Source: Bathynomus jamesi (lineage: Eukaryota; Arthropoda; Malacostraca; Isopoda; Cirolanidae). From it: DNA of 64,000 bases. A model generated the notes under the pieces. It was not told the origin of the DNA and searched no databases. It saw only the letters and a list, made by a program, of their open reading frames with translations. The DNA is taken from positions 1 through 64,000 of the forward strand of contig JAJOZX010012041.1 in NCBI GenBank assembly GCA_023014485.1, in the 5' to 3' direction. The stretch's first letter is position 1, and every line of letters starts with the position of its first letter. This document shows, piece by piece, positions 55,770 to 64,000 of the stretch. The translations under genes and the position numbers were made by a program.

Positions 55770-56202
55770 ATAAAAAATGCTATTGAGATGTGGTCTACAT
55801 TCAAAGAAATTTTACGATATACAATGTAGATTTAGTCCTTTCAGAATTATTATGAACAACAAGATTAGGACACCTTTGAGGTGAAATAAGGAAATAGCTA
55901 GAATGATTAAAGACAAGAAAAGAGCATTCACAGAATTTAAAAGCAGTATATAATAGCCTCGTGGACTCGGGTAATTATAAGGAATTAAGAAATAAGTTAA
56001 ATAGTTTGACTAGGAGTAGCAAAAGGCACAGTGAAATAAATCTTGCTAGAAACAGCAATAACTATAAAAAAAATTCTTTAGTTGCTATAAATACAATAAA
56101 AAAACAGGATAGGATCAGCCCTATAGAACATCATGATAGCGTATTCAAAAATAAACAGGATATTGTTGATATTTTTAATGATTATTTTAGCTCTGTTTTA
56201 AC
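55770..56202 (+). pseudogene. LINE ORF2 fragment, part before nested insertions
   Basis: AIEMWSTFKEIL, then KEIARMIKDKKRAFTEFK in another frame, then an open stretch from 55961 with NKLNSLTRSSKRHSEINL, KNKQDIVDIFNDYFSSVLT. This is the linker between endonuclease and RT of a CR1/L2-like LINE (KAD.FN.YF.S.F motif). It is interrupted at 56203 by a MITE and resumes at 57438. Confidence 0.68.
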
Positions 56203-57437
56203 CAGAGGTGGGTAAAGTACTTTCATTTGTTACTTAAGTTAAAGTACAAGTAATCTTTAAAAAATTTACTCAAGTTAAAGTAAAAGTACACGTTATCAAA
56301 AGTACTTAAGTTAAAGTACAAAAATATGGTAAATGTTTTATTATGTACTTAAGTATTGAAAAGTAAGTAGTACTTTTTCAAAAATGAATTAAAATGCACT
56401 ACAAATATATGTATAATACAGTAATCTAAAATAATCATCATTATGGCAAACAGACTTCATTAGGATACAGAATTACGATCATTATAAGTACCGTAGGTAT
56501 TATTATATTAAGAACTATAATTTATTATCTAATAATTTATTATAGTAAGTATTAGGGATGTACCGATATCGCTATTTAGCTGATAACCGATACCGATAAT
56601 TAAAAACAGTATCGGCCGATAACCGATACCGATATCCAGCTAGGGTTTATTAGTTTGTCATTTTTGTAACATTCATAATTTATTTTGTGTGTTGAAAATT
56701 TGGCAACAAAGCAATAATACTTTTCATTAAAGATATCAACACTGCATTAGATGTCATAGCTTTGTTTGTTATACAATTGGACTGTGGACCTATGTTGGGC
56801 TTAGTAAATGTGTTTTTTGGGGAACTTAGCTCAGAGATATTTGGAAGCACCATCAACAACAGTTGCAAGCGAATGCATGTTCAGTATTGGAGGAAACAAT
56901 GCCAGTGCTGCAGCTGCTGCTAGAAACTGGCTCTCCTGAACATACAGAGCTGCTGCTATTTTTACACGAGAACTTAATCCTTGTGAAAAAAGAACGAGTT
57001 ATGTGAAGTGAAAACAATAAAATATTGGAAATTTCATCCACTAAATAGTGTTTTATTCATAATTTTGGAAAAAATCGTACTTTTGGAGTATCGGCCGATA
57101 TTTTTAAAAATTGGCTGATACCGATATTTTTAAAAATCTACCGACATATTGGTACATCCCTAATAAGTATGCATTATACACAAAATTTCTCATTTCCAGA
57201 ATTTGTTTACCAATTTTGCATGAAATTGTCAAGCATACAACCGTTTTGTTACTTCGTACTTTTAAATTTTCAGAACATTGTACAGTACCATACTTTAGTT
57301 AAAGTACAAACTTTTTCCCAAGATTGTGTACTTAAGTTAGAGTAAAAGTATTACAAAAAAATGTACTTTCTAGAAAGTACATTGTTGAAAGAGCTACTTA
57401 AGTATAGTATCTACTTCATTTCTACCCACCTCATCTG
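56203..57437. mobile_element. hAT-type MITE (AGGTGGGTA family), itself carrying a nested hAT
   Basis: Left CAGAGGTGGGTAAAGTACTT and right (minus strand) CAGATGAGGTGGGTAGAAAT termini; perfect 8-bp duplication GTTTTAAC at 56195-56202 and 57438-57445. Subterminal ACTTAAGTTAAAGTA repeats on both sides. Without the nested element (56553-57162 plus one duplication) it is about 617 bp. Non-coding. Confidence 0.9.
56553..57162 (+). mobile_element. hAT element (GGGATGTACCGGTATC family), copy 2, inverted relative to copy 1
   Basis: TIRs TAGGGATGTACCGATATC (left) and, on the minus strand, TAGGGATGTACCAATATG (right); flanks GTAAGTAT (56545-56552) and ATAAGTAT (57163-57170) form an 8-bp duplication with one mismatch. 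Plus strand keeps AQRYLEAPSTTVASECMFSI and GGNNASAAAAARN: the same remnant as copy 1 with a GCT/GCA-repeat expansion. Confidence 0.9.
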
Positions 57438-57812
57438 GTTTTAACTGAAGAAAATATGAATAACTTAATTTTTAATTCTTTAGATTCTGTAAACACTGGC
57501 TTTCTTGATAAGATTCACATAAGGAGGGATGATGTTAAGCGAGTGATTAATACAATGAAGTTAAACAAAGCTGCTGTACCTGATAATATTACACTGGGAT
57601 TCTCAGAGAAGGGGAGGATAGCTTATCTGAGGCACTAACTATTTTGTTTGCTAGGTTTATTAATTATGCAGTGGTACCTGAAGAATAGAAAAAAAGAAAA
57701 TGTAGTACCCATTTACAGAAAAGCTTATTAAAAAGGAAGTAAGAAATTATATGCCTGTTAATTTAACATTACTGGTAGGAAAGATACTAGAAATAATTAT
57801 GGTAAATCTCTA
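57438..57812 (+). pseudogene. LINE ORF2 fragment, part after nested insertions
   Basis: Continues the frame of 55770-56202 with TEENMNNLIFNSLDSVNTGF and DDVKRVINTMKLNKAAVPDN (RT block 1, normally N.SK..GPD.I), then in broken frames TILFARFINYAVVPEE and VVPIYRKAY. It ends near 57812. Confidence 0.68.
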
Positions 57813-57949
57813 GGAGCGCTCCATTTTTCAATATTAAACATACACTCATAAAACATATATCATTTGAAAGCTCACATTTTTCTGAGTCTAAAAATGTAGT
57901 AATCCAAAAGTATCAATAGCAAATAAAAAGTAACAAGGTAATACTGAGA

Positions 57950-60060
57950 ATAAGGACCCAACTCGCTCCAATCAAATCCTCCCCGCTGGAATCGAAGAAC
58001 CACACATTTACTCGAGTTCATACAGTACCCAGGATTGAGCAGTCTGAGACAGGGTATTAATGTCCCTTTGACAAGTCAATACATCCCTCATCATCCCTGC
58101 TAGAGTAGAATGACTGATCTTGAGATATATCTTCAGATCATCCACAAAAATCTTAAATTGAAAGGATATATTAGAGGGCACACAATTTACATAAATAAGA
58201 AAGAGTATAGGACCCAGAATGGATCCCTGCGGGACTCCACTCAAGACATCTCTGAAGCAACTTCTAACTCCAGAAACAGACACACACATTGATCTGTGGA
58301 TCAAAAAGTTGTGAATCCACTCCAGCAACACTCCCCCAATACCCACCTGTCTGAGCTTATCCATTAGTACAGAATAGCAGATAACATCAAATGCCTTTGA
58401 GAAGTCAAACAATATAAGATCCACCACATACTGAGACTCCAACCATGCAGTTGCATCATTATAAGTCAACAAGAGCTGGTCCTCCACCGACCTCCCAGAA
58501 CGAAATCCATACTGGTGTTCTGAAAGTAAATTGTTAATTTCAAGGTAAGCATATAGGTGATTCACTATGATACGCTTCAGAGACTTGCAACAGACCGGTG
58601 CCAGGCTGATGGGGCGGTAGTTCAGTGGATCATATCTTGAGCCCTTCTTGAATATTGGAACCACCACTGCCTCAGTCCAGAGATCTGGCAAGTCGAGGTA
58701 TCTTGGCTCTTCCTAAAAATTAGGTACAAAGGGTAAGAGAGAGTTTGAGCACAAGACTTCAACAATTGAGGGTGAAGGCCATCGAGCCCCATGCTTGAAT
58801 TTCCATCCAAATTAGTCAAAACAGAGTGCACAGTCCGGACTGAAAACTCAACATTGACCAGATTACCATTGAAAATTTGATGAGGGGCCGGATTTGGAGA
58901 ATCATTATTATTATTATAAACACCAATGAAGGCTTCAGCAAAATACTCCACCATGGCCAAGGGGTCACCTGTAATTACACCAGAATCCAATCTCAAAGGA
59001 CCAACACCTGGTTGTCCAACGTTTTTACTCCTAATATATGAGTGTAGTAGTTTAGGGTCCGTTTTAGATCTAACTAACAAAGCACCCTCAAGTTCCTGCT
59101 GAGCTGTCAAAAAGAAATTCCTGTAAGCAAAATTTATATTGTTAAAGTCTGCCAGAGCTGACACTGCCTCAAGGAACCATCTACCATATAGGACACGAAG
59201 TTCCTTGTAGTTTTGCCAGGCCCTACTTCTCTTGCGCACCAGAGCCAATGGTGGTCTACTCAGTCTGGCATAGGATAGTTCTTTCCAAAATATGGGGATG
59301 AATTGATCAATTAGTGGATTCAGAATATCAAGAAATCTGGAGAACATCCCCTGCACGCCAAGGTACCAAAACTCAATCCCAATCAATCACTAAGATGTTG
59401 CAAAATTCTAAGGTAATTTCCCCAGTGCCAGGCATATTTGCAGGGTTGAGAAGTGCCATCTTGGGTTGTAAACTGAAATATATATTCAAACATTACAGGT
59501 GAATGGCCACAGTGGAGAAATGGGGGAAGCACAGAAACTGAACCTACACAGTTATCTACCATGGTAAGAACAAGATCTAAGGTGTTCCCAGACACAGTGA
59601 ATGTTGGATCAACAACCCACTGTGTCAACCCCAATATATCAAAACAATCATTAAAAAGCATATTATTTGCAGTGCTGCAGCCTCTATCAAGAGAAGACCA
59701 GTTTACAGAAGGCAAGTTGAAGTCACCCAAAATTATGACTTCCTTGCCAATTAAAAAACCCTACAAGAAATTTACCAGTAATAAATTATCCTCTGGAAGG
59801 TTAGAAGGTGGGCGATAAACAATGATTACATAGAGTTGAAAATCAATCAAATGGATCACATGAACATTTTTGCATGCAATTACAATGGAAATGAACTTAA
59901 TACTATTTTTAACATAAAAATAAACACCATGTTTCGGCAATCCACTACTAGTATCAGTCCTGACAATCTTATAACCAAAAACAGATACAAAAGAGTCTGG
60001 AACAGAAGGCAAAAGCCAAGTCTCAGTTATAGCTAATATATGCAACCTGTTTGAAAAAAA
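57950..60060 (-). pseudogene. CR1-like ORF2: endonuclease and reverse transcriptase
   Basis: Endonuclease pieces: LHILAITETWLLPSVPDSFV, VIIVYRPPSNLPEDN, then EVIILGDFNLPSVNWSSLD and CGHSPVMFEY. Linker with RAWQNYKELRVLYGRWFLEA and KLLHSYIRSKN, YFAEAFIGVY, SSMGLDGLHPQLLKS. RT from about 58690: VVVPIFKKGSRYDPLNYRPI, SLAPVCCKSLKRIIV, EHQYGFRSGRSVEDQLL, LFDFSKAFDVICYSVLMDKL, GVPQGSILGPILFLIYVN, and FVDDLKIYL where FADD is usual. Frameshifts near 59750, 59385 and 58650. Fingers and palm are readable; the protein is not intact. Confidence 0.82.
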
Positions 60061-60425
60061 TGAAGTTATTAATCACATTTATTTTGTTGACCACACTATT
60101 GACATTAGTGTGGGTAAAAATCATATGAGGAGCAAGGCCCAGGATAAGGGCCTGCAACTAGTTTAAAGGGCCATTAGAACCGGTGCCAGTGCCGGGAACG
60201 CCCTGGGGAATAGTATTTCGCCTGTTAGTATTATCTCGTCAAGTCCTAAGGTCCTGTCTCTGTTTATAAGTTAGATCCCTATGCAAATAAATGGACCTCA
60301 GGTCAGGCTGGTTCTTCAGATCCTTGGCACATCCCAACAACTCCCTCCTATCAACCTCACTTAGAACTTTGCATAGGTACATACCATTTTGACCTATGGG
60401 CTTAATTTGGTATTTCTTTACTATT
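57950..60425 (-). mobile_element. CR1-like LINE, truncated at both ends
   Basis: Minus strand: end of ORF1 (60425 to about 60180, with KVLSEVDRRELLGCAKDLKN and YLHRDLTYKQRQDL, the C-terminal domain of CR1-type ORF1), then ORF2. The 5' side is cut by the foldback element at 60426; the 3' side fades out near 57950 within the RT thumb region. No target duplication found. Confidence 0.75.
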
Positions 60426-60945
60426 ACACCAGTCTCCGGTAGAAAGTTTTAAAAGCTGGTTTTCAATGTTCTGAATTAAAAAATGATACGGTACTCATTT
60501 CCGTCGCAAATGATTTGTTAAAGAGTTACTGAAGCTTAAACTCTCTAACGGGAAAAGGGTAAAAAAATGGGGCTTCCACTAATTTTAATTTGAATCAGTT
60601 AGTGATAACATTAGGGGTTAGGTTATGTTAGGTTAGGTTTGCTTAGGTTGTTTTAGGTTCAGCCAATTTTGAAGGTAAAATTTATGTTTTTCCTATGGTT
60701 TTTGATGTGTTTTGTATTAATCTTACTTTCAAAATCTTTGGAAACCACTCAGTTTTGTGATTCTCCCCACCCAAAAACTTCCGGTTCCCACTGGGGGGTC
60801 CTCCAGGTAAAAAAGGGTAGAAAGTTTTAAAAGCTTTAAGCTTCAATAACTCTTTAACAAATCATTTGCGACGGAAATGAGTATCATTTTTTAATTCAGT
60901 ACATTGAAAAACCAGCTTTTAAAACTTTCTACTGGAGACCGGTGT
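60426..60945. mobile_element. Foldback / MITE element (520 bp, ~118-bp TIRs)
   Basis: Left ACACCAGTCTCCGGTAGAAA and right (minus strand) ACACCGGTCTCCAGTAGAAA begin inverted repeats of about 118 bp (60426-60545 and 60828-60945), including CATTTCCGTCGCAAATGATT in both. The centre has imperfect TTAGG-like repeats (60611-60660). It interrupts the CR1-like LINE; target duplication not evident. Confidence 0.78.
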
Positions 60946-61508
60946 TTTTAAAAAACTATATAGGGCTATGGGTTGATTGCCTGATACCCTCATCCACTGG
61001 AAATTTCCAGCAGACTTCAGTGGAGAGTTAACGACAAAAGCCCCATGTTTTTTCGTTAGAGAGTTATGTATGTGTAGGTCTTCAAAGGACCTTAGTATAT
61101 TTAATTGTTTTTGGGATTTGGACTACCTATATGGTAAAGAAAGAAATTGCCTTACCTTATTATTTCATTGGGCCTCGCTTCTGTTTCGATGTAGGGCCAT
61201 GGTACCATGGAGTTACACAATGAGTTCACTCAATGTAACTAATATAGGCAGTCACTATTTAAACACCTGAAGGAATAAGGCCTATCCTTTTTATAGTTAT
61301 TAAGTTTTATATTATAAGGAATTCACTCAGAACTTTAGAGAAGACGAAGCACATCTTCCCTGTTTAAAGCATTCGCTGTACATAAACAGTTCCAAGCCAA
61401 GCCGATATAATATAATCTTCGTATTTCTATTATAAATTGCTGATTTGGCAAAGGTCATTAACTACTACTCTCTTGTAATTTACATGAGTTAGCAATGGAA
61501 AATTTTGA
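60946..61508. other. No gene seen
   Basis: A 97-codon ORF at 60977-61270 has no recognisable domain. Confidence 0.5.
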
Positions 61509-64000
61509 TCACGCAAAATAATAAATGGGGCATTCCAGGAGAGATCACCCAATGGATGTCACCACTCCAACTCGGATTTTGATGAAAATTAACATATGGG
61601 GTTCTTCCGGATGCTGATTTCACTGGTCAAAATAAAAAAGTTCTATGACCCATAGTTTATGAGATATGGACCCCCACTTTACCACCTAACTTTAATGAGC
61701 AATAACTCCCAAACATTTTACCGTACACCTATAAAACTATACATTTTTAGAATCAGCATGAAGAGATCTATTAAATGATACCACATTCAAATGTGTAGAA
61801 CAATAATGAAAATTTTCTCCTTTTTTATTTTTGACCCCCCCCCCCCGCAGTGAAATAAAAAAAAATTTCATTTATTAAACTCCCATTAATTGTTAAAAGA
61901 TACAAACAATAAAAAACATGGGTATCAAGTTGCAAGATATTTTAAAAATTGAAAAAATATGTACATTCTGAAATTTTGACATTTTTACGCCTGCAGACTG
62001 AAATGGAGAACTACAAATGATATATTCACATGGATGAAAATAAACAGCAAAAATACAAATTGCACACACACATTACATTAAGTTGATTCATAATTACACG
62101 AGTTTTTCAACTCATTTTCTGGTAAAACATATTGAATACGCGTTGTTCCTGGCTTTAAAGTTGGTGTGCTTAATAAACCTAAAATTTTATTTCTTGATAT
62201 GTGGCATGTATCTCTAACTTGTGGAAAGTAATAGTAAACACTATATCCTGATGGGTGCAAAAAGCTAACCTCAAAGTCATCAAATTCCTCATTATAGGAA
62301 TGTACAAATCCCAACCATTTCTAATCATTGTAAGTACAAACTATGTACTCTCCTATTTTCGGATTAACTTCAACATTATCTTCACCCAGAAAAGCTTTGC
62401 TTATAATCCTCACCTCACCAACTTCATCAGAAGATAATTCAAATGTTTTATGTTATTTGCATTAATAGGTACAAATCTGTGGAATTTTTGTGTTCCTGTT
62501 AGCCGCATACTTTTTTTCATATCTGTCACTTAAAAATTTTTCCATAGCTTCAATTTCTTCAGAATTTATTAAAAAAAATTTATGCTGTCACTTATATTGT
62601 TTGAACAAAATTCAAACATGTCTTCTGGTGTTAATATTTGATTTGCGAATGTTCTTTGCATACTCGCTCTGGCTACAGATCTTTTCACTGTACCCTGAAT
62701 CCCATCACAAGTGCTCTTACCATGGCTTGTGGCAAAGAAATGCCACTCACATTCCAGCCCAAAATCTTCATGTTTACAAATGTTAACAAAGTTGAAACAA
62801 TTTTTATATTGTCCTGCACATCCATCAGTAAAATGATGTAATTTTTTTATATGAAGGTGGGATTTTCTAATAATAATAGGTATGAGTGTATTTAAAAAAG
62901 TGTAAACCATTGTAGTGTTATGTTTTGTATTTGGAGATAAAAAACAATAACTTGAATGTTTTGTTTCATTACTTTCTGGTTCCTTATAATATAACACAAA
63001 GGGATGCATTGTGCATTGGGTATTTTCCAAATGAAAACCTTGGGCTGCATCCTGTACTACAAATGAGTAGTTTTCTGAAAAGTCACCAAGAACTACAGCT
63101 GTATGGCTATTTAAATTATTCTTCAAGTTTTTTAGAAATGCAGTCTGATTCTTTGGCTATAAAGTGATGACGTGTCAATTTGATAATTTTGTGCTTAATG
63201 AATTTATAAAATCATCTACAGATTCTGTTTTTTCAACTATATGTATCAATCTGTAGTAACCCATTGTTTATATTTTATTTCCCCACATTCAGGATCGTTA
63301 CACTTTGAAAGTGAGAAAAATTCTTAATACCTTGTTCTTTTGGACAGAGATTACATATTTGCATCATGCAATTCCTGTTGTTGACATCACACACTGCTTT
63401 CTCCATAAGAATTGTGTATTCCAACCCTTGACACCCAAAGCTGAGAATTGTATTTGGCATTCTGGTGGTATGTACACACAACACACACACACACACAGAA
63501 TGGGTACCAGCAGCTCCAGCTAAAACACAATATCTGGGGTGAAGGCTGGCAAAACTAGAGAAGCCAATTTGGGGACTATCTGGATTATTTTTATAGAGAC
63601 TAAAAGCTTCTTTCAGATTCATTAACACCAGTCTTTCTGCACAGATTCTTTATACCCACTTTCATTTCTGATACTCAGGCAGTCTTTTGTACCTGGGCAC
63701 AAACGACTAATTTCATCTGATTCAAAAAATTTCTGAACAGAATCTTTAGTACCTTTAGTTATTACTTTTCCTTTTGACATGGGTTCAATTTCAGGAATAA
63801 TTCCAAGTCTTTGTTTTATATTTCTGCTTTCTTACCTAAATATTCAGTTGTCTGAAATAGATTTATAATTTTTGATATGGTAAATGGAGATAATGTCAAT
63901 ATTTGAGTTTCCTCTCATAGCTGTCAGTAGAATGGAAAGCTTCAACCAGTTCATTCATGAGATGAATCATTGACCCGAAACAAATTCATGAACGTATAAT
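61509..64000 (-). mobile_element. Probable DNA transposon carrying the 'DGCAGQYKN' gene; 5' end beyond window
   Basis: A GC-richer block starting GGGGCATTCCAGGAGAGATC at 61509 precedes about 550 bp of non-coding sequence and a minus-strand gene. The start of the block looks like a terminus, but the matching end would lie beyond 64000, so the transposon interpretation is inference. Confidence 0.4.
62078..63990 (-). pseudogene. Uncharacterised multi-copy metazoan gene ('DGCAGQYKN' family), frameshifted and 5'-truncated
   Basis: In order on the minus strand: KVITKGTKDSVQKFF and RLCPGTKDCLSIRN (about 63800-63650), LMNLKEAFSLYKNN, IGFSSFASLHPRYCVLAG and GTHSVCVC (63628-63480, the last codons merging with a GT microsatellite), MQICNLCP, then 63126-62569 with AVVLGDFSENYSFVVQDAAQ, HFTDGCAGQYKNCFNFVNIC, WHFFATSHGKSTCDGIQGTV and KRSVARASMQR, and 62314-62078 with FEVSFLHPSGYSVYYYFPQV and ISRNKILGLLSTPTLKPGTT. 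The family is known to me only as an unnamed protein found in many copies in invertebrates. The two conserved Asp (TDGCAGQ, TCDG) could be catalytic; function unknown. Confidence 0.65.

Noticed and set aside
60611..60660. Interstitial telomere
   Set aside because: TTAGG units are few and imperfect and sit inside a foldback element; no proof of telomeric origin.

Overview
The window is eukaryotic (metazoan) repeat-rich DNA. There is no bacterial-style gene packing, no operon, and no convincing single-copy host gene. Frequent long (TA)n/(TG)n microsatellites, several LINE clades, Penelope-like elements, hAT and Tc1/mariner transposons and tRNA-derived repeats point to an invertebrate with a large genome. 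An arthropod is most likely, possibly a crustacean or arachnid, but that is inference from repeat content only.

Layout. 1-2.1 kb: a decayed transposase-like gene, a foldback repeat and a dimeric tRNA-derived SINE. 2.07-8.4 kb: a nearly complete LINE of the I group (ORF1 with CCHC knuckles; ORF2 with endonuclease, RT and RNase H) on the minus strand. 9.2-12.05 kb: a LINE ORF2 scrap and a 5'-truncated RTE-like LINE with a 17-bp target duplication. 12.6-14.2 kb: a decayed, internally repeated charged coding region. 15.4-19.35 kb: a deleted mariner and a nearly complete intron-containing DNA transposon of a divergent hAT-like DDE family. 19.4-23.3 kb: Penelope-like elements (PLEs) with inverted terminal repeats. 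23.65-26.96 kb: a multi-copy uncharacterised gene family member broken by two hAT insertions. 27.2-29.1 kb: a mariner relic and head-to-head PLE fragments. 29.4-37.65 kb: a second transposase-like gene split by a second I-group LINE. 38.7-39.6 kb: a hAT relic carrying a 181-bp palindromic mini-PLE. 42.0-42.5 kb: a hAT MITE with perfect target duplication.

43.35-52.56 kb: the most striking object, a head-to-tail array of 35 copies of a ~265-bp unit. Each unit carries one tRNA-like gene with a perfect box A, a perfect box B and an oligo-T terminator, so each looks transcribable by RNA polymerase III. The anticodon loop is not a normal tRNA loop, and the acceptor arms form an extended bulged helix.

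54.2-64 kb: two sibling hAT elements in opposite orientation (one inside a second MITE, itself inside a LINE), a CR1-like LINE, a foldback element, and the 3' part of another uncharacterised multi-copy gene at the right edge.

The genes here do not form a pathway; the window is a stratified record of transposition, and many insertions can be ordered by target duplications. Many frameshifts fall at homopolymers, and the array shows scattered single-base indels, so some breaks may be long-read consensus errors rather than decay.
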